A DNA stretch of 64,000 nucleotides from Ralstonia pickettii (GCF_030582395.1 NZ_CP104381.1:3286001-3350000), one strand, 5' to 3'. Numbered from the stretch's first letter, positions 15,984-25,401 are shown. The notes: generated from the sequence alone by a model not told the origin. Numbers and translations are program-made.

Positions 15984-18209
15984 ATGGCTATCCGTTATCC
16001 CGAATCCGAACCGGCTGTGCGTACGGTCAAGCACAAGCTTGAGCCCACCGCCGGTACTGGTACTGCTGCAGCCGCCGAGCCGCAGGCACGCAGCACGCAC
16101 ACGACGCATACCACGCTGTCCGCCAAGGATGTGCGCAAGCTGTCGATGTTCTCGTCGGCGCTGGTCAAGCCCGCCATTGTCGATAGCTTCCGCAAGCTGT
16201 CGCCGCGCGCGCAGGCCAAGAACCCGGTGATGTTTGTCGTCTACGTCGGCAGCATCCTCACCACCATCCTGTGGGTGATGGCGCTGCGCGGCCAGGCCGA
16301 AGCGCCGGCGGGCTTCATCCTCGCCGTATCGGTGTGGCTGTGGTTCACGGTGTTGTTCGCCAACTTTGCCGAAGCGCTGGCCGAGGGCCGCAGCAAGCAG
16401 CAGGCGGCATCGCTGCGCGGCATCAAGACCACGGTGCAGGCCAAGGTGCTGGCGGATGCCGCCCGCCGTGACCGTGTGGAAGCACGCGCCGCCACCGCCC
16501 TGCGCCGTGGCGACATCGTGCTCATCGAAGCCGGCGACATGGTGCCCGGCGACGGCGAGGTGATCGAAGGCGTGGCCTCGGTGGACGAAAGCGCCATCAC
16601 GGGCGAATCGGCACCGGTCATCCGCGAATCGGGCGGGGATTTCTCGTCTGTGACCGGCGGTACGCGTGTGCTGTCGGACTGGATCATCGTGCGCATCACC
16701 GCCAACCCCGGCGAGAGCTTCCTGGATCGGATGATCTCGATGGTGGAAGGCGCCAAGCGCCAGAAGACGCCCAACGAGCTGGCGCTGACGATCCTGCTGG
16801 TGAGCCTGACCATCATCCTGATGCTGGCGACCGTCACGCTGCTGCCGTACTCGATCTTCTCGGTGGATGTGATGAAGGCGGGCTCGCCGATCACGATTAC
16901 TGTGCTCGTGGCGCTGCTGGTGTGTCTGATCCCGACCACCATCGGCGGGCTGCTCTCCGCCATCGGCGTGGCCGGCATGAGCCGCATGATGCAGGCCAAC
17001 GTGATCGCCACGTCGGGCCGCGCCGTAGAGGCGGCTGGTGATGTGGATGTGCTGCTGCTCGACAAGACCGGCACGATCACGCACGGCAACCGTCAGGCAT
17101 CGCGCTTCATCCCGGCGCCGGGCGTGACGGCCAAGCAGTTGGCCGAGGCGGCATGGCTGTCGTCGCTGGCCGATGAAACGCCGGAAGGCCGCAGCATCGT
17201 CACGCTCGCGCGCAACCTGGGCGAGGCGTCCATCGATGAAGCGGCGCTGGCGAAGACGCAACCGGTGTACGTCGCCTTCTCTGCGCAAACGCGCATGAGC
17301 GGCATCAACGTTGGGCACAACGGGGAGGCCCGTCAGATCCGCAAAGGGGCGGCCGATGCGATTCGCACGCACGTGACGCTGTTGGCTGGCAAGTTTCCCG
17401 ATGCCGTATCGACGGCCGTGGATGACGTGGCACGCGCGGGCGGTACGCCGCTGGTGGTGTCCGACAACGACCGCGTGCTCGGCGTGGTGGAACTGAAAGA
17501 CATCGTAAAGGCCGGCATCCGCGAGCGCTTTGCCGAGCTGCGTCAGATGGGCATCAAGACGGTGATGATCACCGGCGACAACCGCCTGACCGCCGCGTCC
17601 ATCGCAGCCGAAGCGGGCGTTGACGACTTCATTGCCGAGGCCACACCCGAGACCAAGCTGGCGCTGATCCGCGAACAGCAGGCGCAGGGCCGCCTCGTTG
17701 CCATGACCGGTGACGGCACCAACGATGCGCCCGCCCTGGCACAGGCCGACGTGGCCGTCGCCATGAACAGCGGCACGCAGGCCGCCAAGGAGGCCGGCAA
17801 CATGGTCGACCTGGATTCCAGCCCGACCAAGCTGATCCAGATTGTCGAGATCGGCAAGCAGATGCTGATGACGCGCGGCTCGCTCACCACGTTCTCGATC
17901 GCCAATGACGTGGCGAAGTACTTCGCCATCATCCCGGCCGCGTTCGCGACGACGTATCCGCAGCTCGCCGCGCTGAACGTGATGCACCTGGCGACGCCCG
18001 CATCGGCCGTGATGAGCGCCGTGATCTTCAATGCGCTGATCATCGTGTTCCTGATCCCGCTGGCGCTCAAGGGCGTGAAGTACCGCGCGCTGGGCGCTGC
18101 CACGCTGCTGCGCCGCAACCTCTTGATCTACGGCCTGGGCGGCCTGCTGCTGCCCTTCCCGGGCATCAAGATCATCGACATGTTCCTGGCCGCGATGGGC
18201 TGGGTTTAA
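15984..18209 (+). CDS. kdpB: KdpB, P-type ATPase catalytic subunit
   Basis: 741 residues. It hydrolyses ATP through an aspartyl phosphate; the DKTGT motif lies near residue 360 (bases 17061-17075). Other P-type signatures are TGESAPVI (actuator), [10 protein letters not shown] and [21 protein letters not shown] (hinge). It is about 60 residues longer than E. coli KdpB because of an N-terminal, low-complexity extension rich in Ala/Thr/Glu before [12 protein letters not shown]; a later start is possible but none with a better ribosome site is seen. It lies between kdpA and kdpC (15-base gap). Confidence 0.96.
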   Translation: MAIRYPESEPAVRTVKHKLEPTAGTGTAAAAEPQARSTHTTHTTLSAKDVRKLSMFSSALVKPAIVDSFRKLSPRAQAKNPVMFVVYVGSILTTILWVMALRGQAEAPAGFILAVSVWLWFTVLFANFAEALAEGRSKQQAASLRGIKTTVQAKVLADAARRDRVEARAATALRRGDIVLIEAGDMVPGDGEVIEGVASVDESAITGESAPVIRESGGDFSSVTGGTRVLSDWIIVRITANPGESFLDRMISMVEGAKRQKTPNELALTILLVSLTIILMLATVTLLPYSIFSVDVMKAGSPITITVLVALLVCLIPTTIGGLLSAIGVAGMSRMMQANVIATSGRAVEAAGDVDVLLLDKTGTITHGNRQASRFIPAPGVTAKQLAEAAWLSSLADETPEGRSIVTLARNLGEASIDEAALAKTQPVYVAFSAQTRMSGINVGHNGEARQIRKGAADAIRTHVTLLAGKFPDAVSTAVDDVARAGGTPLVVSDNDRVLGVVELKDIVKAGIRERFAELRQMGIKTVMITGDNRLTAASIAAEAGVDDFIAEATPETKLALIREQQAQGRLVAMTGDGTNDAPALAQADVAVAMNSGTQAAKEAGNMVDLDSSPTKLIQIVEIGKQMLMTRGSLTTFSIANDVAKYFAIIPAAFATTYPQLAALNVMHLATPASAVMSAVIFNALIIVFLIPLALKGVKYRALGAATLLRRNLLIYGLGGLLLPFPGIKIIDMFLAAMGWV

Positions 18210-18224
18210 GGAAGGAGTGCATTC

Positions 18225-18848
18225 ATGGCAACCACAACTCAAGCGCGTCAACCTGTTCAGGCCGATGTGCCGCAACAAGGTGGGCTGCTGCGTGCAGCGC
18301 TGGTGGTGTTTGTTGGGCTGTCGCTCATTACCGGCGTGCTGTATCCGGTGGTGGTGACGGGTATTGGCAAGGCGTTGTTTCCGGCGCAGGCCGGGGGCTC
18401 GATCATCGAGCGTCATGGCAAGGCCGTTGGCTCGTCGTTGATCGGGCAGAACTTTGATACGCCGGAGTATTTCTGGGGGCGGATCTCGGCGACTGCGCCG
18501 AATCCGTATAACGCGCAGGCGTCAAGCGGATCGAACCTTGGGCCGAGCAACCCTGCGTTGACGGAAGCGGCTAAGGCACGCATTGCGGCGCTGAAGGAAG
18601 CGGACCCGACGAACAGTGCGCCGATTCCTGCGGATCTTGTGACGGCATCCGCCAGTGGGCTGGACCCGGAGATTAGTCCTGCTGCTGCGGCGTATCAGGT
18701 GGAGCGTGTTGCGCGTGCGCGGCATCTCTCGGCTGACCTGGTGAAGAAGGCTGTGGCTGAGAACACCAAGGGGCCGGTGCTTGGGGTGTTTGGCGAGCCT
18801 ACCGTCAATGTGTTGGAACTGAATTTGGCGTTGGATGATTTGAAGTGA
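18225..18848 (+). CDS. kdpC: KdpC, assembly/affinity subunit
   Basis: 207 residues: an N-terminal cytosolic tail, one membrane span ([20 protein letters not shown]) and a periplasmic domain with the family stretches [42 protein letters not shown] and [15 protein letters not shown]. KdpC raises ATP affinity of KdpB in the complex. GGAAGGAG precedes the ATG. The operon is followed by a pair of palindromic repeat elements before kdpD. Confidence 0.95.
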   Translation: MATTTQARQPVQADVPQQGGLLRAALVVFVGLSLITGVLYPVVVTGIGKALFPAQAGGSIIERHGKAVGSSLIGQNFDTPEYFWGRISATAPNPYNAQASSGSNLGPSNPALTEAAKARIAALKEADPTNSAPIPADLVTASASGLDPEISPAAAAYQVERVARARHLSADLVKKAVAENTKGPVLGVFGEPTVNVLELNLALDDLK

Positions 18849-18892
18849 GGGTTGTGGACTGCTGGCTTTGATGTTGGTGGTCCATCCCCCTT

Positions 18893-19092
18893 TCGTTCCC
18901 TGCCGGGACCGACTCACTTTTCTTTGTCTTGCCAAAGAAAAGTAAGCAAAAGAAAGGCGCGCCCGAGATGGCGAAAGACTCCTTGAATTTGCGTAACCGG
19001 GCGGAGGTGGGGAAAACTCGCTTCGCTCAGACAGTTCCCCACCTTTTTCCGCCCGCTTACGAAAATTCAAGGCGCCATCAAGGGCAGGAACG
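18893..19092 (-). repeat. Dispersed palindromic element, copy 1 (inverted)
   Basis: Reading the complement: ATGGCGCCTTGAATTT, a hairpin arm, the conserved loop CTGTCTGAGCGAAGCGAGTT, the complementary arm, AAATTCAAGG, CGCCATCTCGGGCGCGCC, then the tail CTTTGGCAAGACAAAG and the CGGCAGGG end. The arms here (GCGGGCGG...GGTGGGGAA / TTCCCCACC...CCGCCC) differ from those of copies 2 and 3 but still pair. It faces copy 2 across about 160 bases, forming an inverted pair between kdpC and kdpD. No transposase. Confidence 0.8.
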
Positions 19093-19249
19093 TCAACGGC
19101 CGAAACTGTGGTTTGCGTGGTCTGTCGGAGTTTCGTTTGTTGCGGTGCTCTGCTTCGCTTCGCTCGCACTCCACTGGTTCGCTCGCTTTGCTTCGCGTCT
19201 TGTCGCTTGCGCTCTACTGCGGTGGTGCTTCGATGGTGTGGCCGTACCC

Positions 19250-19460
19250 TGCCCTAGATGGCGCCTTGAATTTCTGTTGCAGGGAGGAAAAAGGAAGGGA
19301 AACTGTCTGAGCGCAGCGAGTTTTTCCCTTCCCCTCCCTGCGACATAAATTCAAGGGGTGGGTCGCCATCTCGGGCGCGCCTTTCTTTGCTTACTTTCTT
19401 TGGCAAGACAAAGAAAGTGAGTCAGCCCCGGCAGGGGATGAAACAGGGATGGACCACCAA
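19250..19460 (+). repeat. Dispersed palindromic element, copy 2
   Basis: CCTTGAATTT (19264-19273) pairs with AAATTCAAGG (19347-19356); inside, GCAGGGAGG and GGAAGGGAAA pair with TTTCCCTTCC and CCTCCCTGC around the conserved loop CTGTCTGAGCGCAGCGAGTT. The tail, CGCCATCTCGGGCGCGCC then TTACTTTCTTTGGCAAGACA, ends just before kdpD. A frame through this tail can be joined to kdpD (from 19387) and is a likely source of wrong start calls. Confidence 0.85.
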
Positions 19461-19485
19461 GTCCCAAAAACCCAAAATACAGCGC

Positions 19486-22302
19486 ATGCCAGATAACGAG
19501 CGCCCGAACCCCGACCAACTCCTAGCCGAACTCCAATCCGGCAAGGAACAGTCCGCCCGCGGCAAACTCCGCATCTACTTCGGCGCCTCGGCTGGCGTAG
19601 GCAAAACCTACGCGATGCTGGCAGCAGCCAAGGCCGCGCGCGCAGCCGGCATCGACGCCATCATCGGCCTGGTCGAAACCCACGGTCGCGCCGAAACCGC
19701 CGCGCTGGTCGCCGACCTCGAACGCCTCCCCACCCGCCAGATCGAATACAAGGGCCGCACGCTGCCCGAGTTTGATCTCGATGCCGCGCTGGCGCGAAAG
19801 CCCGCCCTCATCCTCGTCGATGAACTGGCGCACTCCAACGTGGCGGGCTCGCGCCACCCCAAGCGCTGGCAGGACATTGAGGATTTGCTCGCCGCCGGCA
19901 TCGATGTCTGGACCACCGTCAACGTCCAACATCTCGACAGCCTGAACGAGGCGGTGGGCAGCATCACCGGCATCCGCGTGTGGGAAACCGTGCCGGACGC
20001 GGTGTTCGATGCCGCCAACGAAGTCATCCTCGTCGACCTGCCGGCCGATGAACTGCTGCGCCGCCTGGCCGAGGGCAAGGTCTACATGCCCGAGCAGGCG
20101 CAGCACGCCGCGCGCAATTTCTTCCGCAAGGGCAACCTCATCGCGCTGCGCGAACTCGCCCTGCGCCGCACCGCCGATCGCGTCGACGACGACGTGCAGG
20201 CCTACCGCCGCGCGCGCCGCATCGAAAACGTCTGGCGCACGCGCGAAACCGTCGTCGCGTGCCTCGACCCGCAGGGCGATGGCGAACAGGTCATCCGCAG
20301 CGCCGCCCGCCTCGCGGCCCAGCTTCAATGCGATTGGCATGCCGTGGCCGTGGTGATGCCGCATCTGCGCGCCGCCGATGCGCGCACCGAGCGGTTGCAT
20401 GCCCTGCTCAAGCTGGCCGAAGACGCCGGCGCCAAGGTGGAGACGCTGGCCGGCACCAACGCCGTCGAGGCGATCACCGGTTATATCCGCCGCCACAACA
20501 TCACCAAGGCCGTGATCGGGCGCCCGCCGGAGAAGCGCTGGCGATCGGCGCGGGCCGTCGTCGTGGCGCTGCGGCTGGCGATCGGGCTGGAGCGCCGGCT
20601 GCCCAGCGGCGACTTTGCCGAGGCCCTGGCGCGGCATTGCCCCGAGGTCGACGTGATCCGTGCCGCGGCGGACCCGGCGCATATCCAGCTCACGCCGCGC
20701 GCAGCGGAGGTCGGCCGCGCTGATGTGCGCAGCGAAGCCCAGCGCGCGGCCGATGCACAGGTTGGTTGGCTCAAGCCGGCTTACGTGGCCGCCTGCGTGT
20801 ACGTCGGCATTGCGACGGCGCTGTCCAGCCTGGTGCGGCCGGTGTTCGATCTGGCCAACATCGTCATGCTGTTCCTGGCCGCCGTCGTGGCGGTGGCGAT
20901 GCGCCACGGGCGGGGTCCGGCAGCGTTGGCGTCGGTGCTGTCGGTGGCGCTGTTCGATTTCTTTTTCGTGCCGCCACGTTTCTCTTTTGCCGTGAGCGAC
21001 GTGCAGTACCTGCTGACCTTTGGGGTGATGCTGGCGGTCGGCATGCTGGTGGGCCAGCTGACGGCGGGCCTGCGTGAACAGGCCGAGGTGGCGGTGCAGC
21101 GCGAGGCGGCGGCGCATGCGTTGTATGAGGCCGCGCGGGAGTTGTCTGCCGCGCTCACGCTGGACCAGATCGTCAGCATCGGCGGGCGCTTCGTCAACGC
21201 AACGTTTGGCGGGCGCTGTGCGTTCTTCTTCGTCGGGCTCGATGGGCGGTTGGGCGCACCGCAGGTCGCCAAGCCGGAAGGCAGCACCGATGCACCGTCC
21301 GGCATGCCGAATCTTGACCGCGTGCTGGCCGATTGGACGTACCAGCACGGCCAGCCTGCCGGTACGGGCACGCATACGCTGCCGTCTGGCTCGGTGCTGT
21401 ATCTGCCCTTGAAGGCGCCGATGGCGATTCGCGGTGTGCTGGCCGTGGAGCCGGAAACTTTCCAGGTGCTCGCCCAACCCGACAACCGCCGCCAGATCGA
21501 CGCCTGCGCCACGCTCATCGCGATTGCCATCGAGCGTGTGCATTACGTGGAAGTCGCTCGCGACGCCTTGGTGCGGATTGAATCGGAGCGGCTGCGCAAT
21601 TCACTGCTGGCCGCCGTGTCGCACGATTTGCGCACGCCGCTCACGGGCCTGGTGGGGATGGCCGAAACGCTGTTGCGCGCGCAGCCGCCCCTGCCCGCGC
21701 TGCAGGCAGAAGCCGCGGCCGCCATCGGGCAGCAGGCCCAGCGCATGCGTACGATGGTCACGAACCTGCTCGACATGGCGCGGCTGCAGAACCAGGACGT
21801 CAAGCTGCGGCTGGAGTGGCAATCGGTGGAGGAGTTGGTTGGCGCGGCGCTGCAGGCGATTCCGCTGCCCGATCATCGTGTGGTGGTGGATGACCTCGCA
21901 GCCCTGCCGCTCATCCGCTGCGACGGGCCGCTGATGGAGCGCGTGCTGTCGAACCTGCTGGAGAACGCGGGCAAGTTTGCGCCGGCCGGCACCGAGGTGC
22001 GTATCTCTGGCGAGATTGTCCACGACGAAGCACGCGGCAACGAACTCCGCCTGCGTGTGCGCGACCACGGCCCCGGCGTGCCGGCGGGTTCGGTGCAGAC
22101 CATCTTCGAGAAGTTCACGCGCGGTGAGAAGGAATCGGCCACCACCGGCGTCGGGCTGGGCCTGGCCGTGTGCGAGGCCATCGTGAGTGCGCATCACGGC
22201 CACATCTGGGTGGAGGCGCCGGCTGACGGCGGCGCGTGCTTCGTCGTCGCCCTGCCCGCCGCCGAGCCGCCGCCTCTGGAAGACGCCGAGCCCATCGCCT
22301 AG
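19486..22302 (+). CDS. kdpD: KdpD, potassium/turgor sensor histidine kinase
   Basis: 938 residues. Domain order: N-terminal KdpD domain with Walker A-like GASAGVGKT (near residue 30), a Usp-like domain (about 250-370), four membrane spans of the DUF4118 type (about 430-530), a GAF-like domain, then HisKA with SHDLRTPL (His about 713) and the ATPase domain (NLLENAGKFAP, GVGLGLAVC). It controls kdp by phosphorylating KdpE. ATG 19486 is chosen because upstream codons lie within the repeat element. Oddity: kdpE is not downstream; the next gene is a metQ-like binding protein. Confidence 0.93.
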   Translation: MPDNERPNPDQLLAELQSGKEQSARGKLRIYFGASAGVGKTYAMLAAAKAARAAGIDAIIGLVETHGRAETAALVADLERLPTRQIEYKGRTLPEFDLDAALARKPALILVDELAHSNVAGSRHPKRWQDIEDLLAAGIDVWTTVNVQHLDSLNEAVGSITGIRVWETVPDAVFDAANEVILVDLPADELLRRLAEGKVYMPEQAQHAARNFFRKGNLIALRELALRRTADRVDDDVQAYRRARRIENVWRTRETVVACLDPQGDGEQVIRSAARLAAQLQCDWHAVAVVMPHLRAADARTERLHALLKLAEDAGAKVETLAGTNAVEAITGYIRRHNITKAVIGRPPEKRWRSARAVVVALRLAIGLERRLPSGDFAEALARHCPEVDVIRAAADPAHIQLTPRAAEVGRADVRSEAQRAADAQVGWLKPAYVAACVYVGIATALSSLVRPVFDLANIVMLFLAAVVAVAMRHGRGPAALASVLSVALFDFFFVPPRFSFAVSDVQYLLTFGVMLAVGMLVGQLTAGLREQAEVAVQREAAAHALYEAARELSAALTLDQIVSIGGRFVNATFGGRCAFFFVGLDGRLGAPQVAKPEGSTDAPSGMPNLDRVLADWTYQHGQPAGTGTHTLPSGSVLYLPLKAPMAIRGVLAVEPETFQVLAQPDNRRQIDACATLIAIAIERVHYVEVARDALVRIESERLRNSLLAAVSHDLRTPLTGLVGMAETLLRAQPPLPALQAEAAAAIGQQAQRMRTMVTNLLDMARLQNQDVKLRLEWQSVEELVGAALQAIPLPDHRVVVDDLAALPLIRCDGPLMERVLSNLLENAGKFAPAGTEVRISGEIVHDEARGNELRLRVRDHGPGVPAGSVQTIFEKFTRGEKESATTGVGLGLAVCEAIVSAHHGHIWVEAPADGGACFVVALPAAEPPPLEDAEPIA

Positions 22303-22439
22303 CCTGGCTGCACCGTCGCAGGGCATATGGACATGCCGAAAAAGTCGTTCGGTTACGGATGCCGCTATGACAGGATCACGTCACACGCCCGCTATCCGCG
22401 GGCGGATTTCATTCACGACAAGATCCACGAGGTTTCTCC

Positions 22440-23246
22440 ATGTCCCTGTTCTCCCGCCTTGCGCGCGTGGCCGTACCGGCCATCGCCTTTGCCGTCGCCA
22501 CCGCCGCCAATGCCGATACCAAGCAGATCAAGCTCGGCACCATGAGCGGCCCCGATGCGCAAATCTGGGAAGTCGTACAGAAGGTCGCCAAGAAGGATGG
22601 CCTCGACGTCAAGATCATCGAGTTCAACGACTACGCCCAGCCCAACCCGGCGCTCGATTCGGGCGACCTGGACGCCAATGGCTTCCAGCATCAACCCTTC
22701 CTCGACAGCCAGATCCAGGCGCGCCACTACAAGATTGTCAATGTGGGCCTGACGTATGTGGCGCCGATGGGCTTTTACTCGAAGAAGGTCAAGTCGCTCG
22801 CGCAGCTCAAGGAAGGTGCCAAGGTCGGTATCCAGAACGATCCGTCCAACGGCAACCGCGCGCTGCTGTTGCTGCAAAAGGTGGGCGTGATCAAGCTCAA
22901 GGCCGGCGCCGGCACGAACGGCAACAATGCGACCCCGCGTGATGTGGTCGAGAACCCGAAGAAGATCAAGCTGATCGAGCTGGATTCGGCGCAACTGCCG
23001 CGCTCGCTGGATGATCTGGACGCCGCTTCGATCAACACTGACTACGCGGTCAAGAACGGCCTGACGCCGACCAAGGACGCCATCGCACTGGAAGATCGCC
23101 AAGGGCCGTACGCCAACCTCATCGCCGTGCGTGAAAAAGACAAGGATCAGCCGTGGGTGAAGACGCTGGTGCGCGCCTACCAATCTGAAGACGTGCGCAA
23201 GTTCATCGACACGCAGTTCAAGGGCGCGATCCTGCCGGCGTTTTAA
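22440..23246 (+). CDS. MetQ/NlpA-family substrate-binding protein
   Basis: 268 residues, periplasmic binding protein of the methionine-uptake (MetQ/NlpA) family: KIGTMSGPDAQIWEV-like start (IKLGTMSGPDAQIWE), IIEFNDYAQPNPALDSGDLD, ANGFQHQPFLD, VGIQNDPSNGNRALLLLQ and a late NLIAVREKDK. The signal peptide ends in ANA with no lipobox cysteine, so it should be soluble rather than a lipoprotein as MetQ usually is. No metN or metI is adjacent. It starts 137 bases after kdpD and may have its own promoter. Confidence 0.85.
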   Translation: MSLFSRLARVAVPAIAFAVATAANADTKQIKLGTMSGPDAQIWEVVQKVAKKDGLDVKIIEFNDYAQPNPALDSGDLDANGFQHQPFLDSQIQARHYKIVNVGLTYVAPMGFYSKKVKSLAQLKEGAKVGIQNDPSNGNRALLLLQKVGVIKLKAGAGTNGNNATPRDVVENPKKIKLIELDSAQLPRSLDDLDAASINTDYAVKNGLTPTKDAIALEDRQGPYANLIAVREKDKDQPWVKTLVRAYQSEDVRKFIDTQFKGAILPAF

Positions 23247-23300
23247 GGCCTCACGCTAAGTCAGCGATTACTTTCGCGAACTGACCCGAGATTGAAGTGC

Positions 23301-23391
23301 GGCGCGCCGCTGGCTCAGCTTAGCCGGCGGCGCGCCAAGTCATTTGCTGCGCTGCAGCAGTGTGTGACGGTTGCAAGCGTTTCCGTCACAC
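23301..23391. promoter_or_regulatory. Strong dyads downstream of the metQ-like gene
   Basis: GGCGCGCCG (23301-23309) pairs with CGGCGCGCC (23328-23336), giving a very stable hairpin without a T tract. A second perfect dyad is GTGTGACGG (23362-23370), 12 bases, CCGTCACAC (23383-23391). The loop word CAAGCGTT of the second dyad is itself complementary to AACGCTTG at about 23404-23411, so two alternative folds exist. Confidence 0.5.
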
Positions 23392-23445
23392 GTGGTGCGC
23401 TGGCAACGCTTGTAGCTTCTCGTTACATTAAGTAGTTCTACCTTA

Positions 23446-23474
23446 TTGCAACGCAGCAAACGATTCGCTATAGT
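23446..23474 (+). promoter_or_regulatory. Sigma-70 promoter of a small RNA candidate
   Basis: TTGCAA (23446-23451), 17-base spacer, TATAGT (23469-23474): a near-consensus promoter placed about 37 bases before a strong terminator hairpin and with no gene between. Confidence 0.6.
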
Positions 23475-23480
23475 AGGAAC

Positions 23481-23540
23481 TGTCTCCTCCACCCTCCTTG
23501 GTGGATTGTGGCCCGAGCACCTGGTGCTCGGGCTTTTTTC
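23481..23540 (+). ncRNA. Candidate small RNA of about 60 nt with a CUCCUU loop
   Basis: From the predicted start near 23481 the transcript would run TGTCTCCTCC, then a hairpin CCACC (23489-23493) / GGTGG (23500-23504) exposing the loop CTCCTT, then a linker and the terminator hairpin GCCCGAGCAC / GTGCTCGGGC (23511-23533) with a T tract to 23539. No start codon or coding frame fits. The pyrimidine-rich loop is an anti-Shine-Dalgarno-type seed, a design known from trans-acting sRNAs. Family not recognised. Confidence 0.55.
23511..23539 (+). terminator. Intrinsic terminator of the sRNA candidate
   Basis: Ten-base-pair stem GCCCGAGCAC/GTGCTCGGGC followed by six T. Confidence 0.9.
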
Positions 23541-23883
23541 TTTGGTGCGCCGCCGCCGTTGTTGTTCTTCTGGCCGCCTTGCATCTCGGCCGATCCTGGC
23601 TACTCTGAAACCTTCCTCTCAAGCGACCTGCGAGCGCGGCGTTGCCCGATAGCAACGAGCGCAAATTTTTTAAGCGCGCGCGCCGAGCCACGCTTGAGTC
23701 GCCTGCCCGCGTCAGCGCCGATCCTATCCAAAGCGTTGTTTGAATCACGTTGCTGCTGCTAATGTGCGCGCAACAGCGTGCTTTGTGCAGCTAACATCGC
23801 CAAATTTCGTCAGTTTTTGTCCTACAAGGGTTTCGGCGAACCCCGGACAGTCTGACGTCATCCCCTCCACTAAACTTCACCTT

Positions 23884-23947
23884 GCTCTCTCTTTAGAGAG
23901 CACTCCCCCCCTTTTGAGCCCGCCCCTGTTGCGGGCTTCATTTTTTT
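23884..23947 (+). ncRNA. Hairpin / C-tract / terminator unit, possible second sRNA end
   Basis: Perfect hairpin GCTCTCT (23884-23890) / AGAGAGC (23895-23901), a single-stranded C-rich tract (ACTCCCCCCC), then a terminator GCCCGC (23918-23923) / GCGGGC (23931-23936) with seven T. A weak -10 (TAAACT, 23871-23876) lies before it. No protein frame is convincing between 23541 and 24108. Confidence 0.4.
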
Positions 23948-24022
23948 CGGGCACGATTTCTTCCATCCCGACGCCGTCGACACCGGCGTCGGAAGCTCAA
24001 AAGGTTGGGGGAATCGCTCAAG

Positions 24023-24060
24023 GCCCGCGCAGTTGAAAAGCTGCGCGGGCTTTGTTTTTT
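24023..24060 (+). terminator. Strong intrinsic terminator upstream of the REC-EAL gene
   Basis: GCCCGCGCAG (24023-24032) / CTGCGCGGGC (24041-24050) and a long T tract. It ends the 860-bp non-coding stretch and seals the next gene from upstream transcription; the transcript it ends has no evident gene. Confidence 0.85.
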
Positions 24061-24108
24061 CCGGCTCCGTGTTGACTGTGCCTGACAAGGCTTCTGCAGG
24101 GTGCTTCA

Positions 24109-25401
24109 ATGGCGGCTGACGGTGGCGTCACACAGCGCAAACACGATGCGCTGCGCGCCGATACGCACAACGACAAGGACTGGCCGATGGAAGGTTTCGC
24201 GCAACTCGCCGTGCTGGTGGTGGACGACCACCCCGTGCAACGGGCTGCCGCCCGGCAACTGCTCCATACGCTGGGCGTGCAGCAGATCCTGACCGCTTGC
24301 GACGGCCGCGAGGCGCTCTACCTCCTCCAGCTCTGCCACGTCGATCTCGTGCTGTGCGACATCGACATGCCCGGTATGAACGGTCCGGAACTGATGGAGC
24401 AGATGCATCTGCGCGGCGGCCGTGTCTTTCCGCGCCAGGCGCCCGTGTGGGCGTGGGTCAGCGCGATGGACGCACCGATCGTCGAGTCGCATGTCGGCCT
24501 GGCCGATGCGATCGGGCTGACGCGCACGCATGGCGTGCAGAAGCCACTGCGTCCGACACATGTGCTGCCGTTGCTGGAAGAAGCCGCTGCGCGCGAGCTG
24601 GACCCGGTGCCTGCCGCAACCCCGGGTTTGCCGCAGTTTTCCGACGATGAACTGGCGGCCCTCATCCACGAAACGCCCGAGCAGATCGAAGTCGTCTTCC
24701 AACCGCAGCACGATCTGGCCACCAACCAGATTGCCGGCGCCGAGGCGCTGTGCCGCTGGATGCATCCGGTGCATGGGCGGGTATCGCCCGCGGCTTTCGT
24801 TCCGCGGCTGGAAGCGCTGGGGCTGTCCGATGGCCTGTTCTTCCACGTGCTGGAGCATTGCGTGCGTGTGCAGCACGCGCTGGCCGCGCATGCGCATCCC
24901 GTCTCGATCGGCGTGAACGCGTCTGCGCAGACGCTGGGCCGTGCCGGCACCGTCGACCGCATCGAAACGATCGTGCGTGAGGCGCGTATTGCGCCGGCGG
25001 CCATCGCCATCGAGCTGACGGAAGATTCGCCCGTGCCTGATGCCGCACAGCTCACCATTGCGCTCAACCGTCTGCGCCTGCTCGGTCATCCGCTGGCCAT
25101 CGATGATTTTGGCGTGGGCATTGCCACGCTCAAGCTGCTGGCGGATCTGCCATTCACCATTCTCAAGATCGATCGCTCATTTACAGCCGCGGTGGACCAG
25201 ACCAGCCAGCGCGGCGTGATCTGCCGCACGATGATCGAACTGGCGCGCACCTTGCAGCTCGAGTGCATTGCCGAAGGCGTGGAAACCGAAGCGCAACGCC
25301 AAACGCTGCGCGCCCTGGGCTGTGCAACGGGCCAGGGCTATCTGTGGGCCGCGCCGCTCTCCGTCACGGCGTTTCTGGCGCATGTGCAAGCGGCGGCTTA
25401 A
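24109..25401 (+). CDS. Response-regulator cyclic-di-GMP phosphodiesterase (REC-EAL)
   Basis: 430 residues: a receiver domain (about 33-165, DD at 39-40, phospho-acceptor Asp84 in VLCDIDMP) followed by an EAL domain (about 190-425). The EAL motifs look complete: AEALCRW, GVNASAQ, AIELTED, AIDDFGVG, ILKIDRSF, AEGVETEAQ and GQGYLWA, so hydrolysis of c-di-GMP is plausible. A second possible start is ATG 24187 (MEGFAQLAVLVVDD), directly at the receiver. No kinase is adjacent. An RcsB-like regulator follows 240 bases downstream; both may answer to a distant sensor. Confidence 0.85.
   Translation: MAADGGVTQRKHDALRADTHNDKDWPMEGFAQLAVLVVDDHPVQRAAARQLLHTLGVQQILTACDGREALYLLQLCHVDLVLCDIDMPGMNGPELMEQMHLRGGRVFPRQAPVWAWVSAMDAPIVESHVGLADAIGLTRTHGVQKPLRPTHVLPLLEEAAARELDPVPAATPGLPQFSDDELAALIHETPEQIEVVFQPQHDLATNQIAGAEALCRWMHPVHGRVSPAAFVPRLEALGLSDGLFFHVLEHCVRVQHALAAHAHPVSIGVNASAQTLGRAGTVDRIETIVREARIAPAAIAIELTEDSPVPDAAQLTIALNRLRLLGHPLAIDDFGVGIATLKLLADLPFTILKIDRSFTAAVDQTSQRGVICRTMIELARTLQLECIAEGVETEAQRQTLRALGCATGQGYLWAAPLSVTAFLAHVQAAA

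Noticed and set aside
15960..18416. Very long open frame antisense to kdpB and kdpC (818 codons)
   Set aside because: It mirrors the codon bias of kdpB in high-G+C DNA, is rich in His/Arg/Gln and shows no domain or ribosome site.
19387..19485. Extended kdpD start giving MLTFFGKTKKVSQPRQG at the N-terminus
   Set aside because: These codons lie in the dispersed repeat tail, which also occurs at 61719-61925 with no kdpD; ATG 19486 begins the real protein.
19522..21543. Long open frame antisense to kdpD
   Set aside because: Shadow frame of a clearly functional kinase; composition not protein-like.
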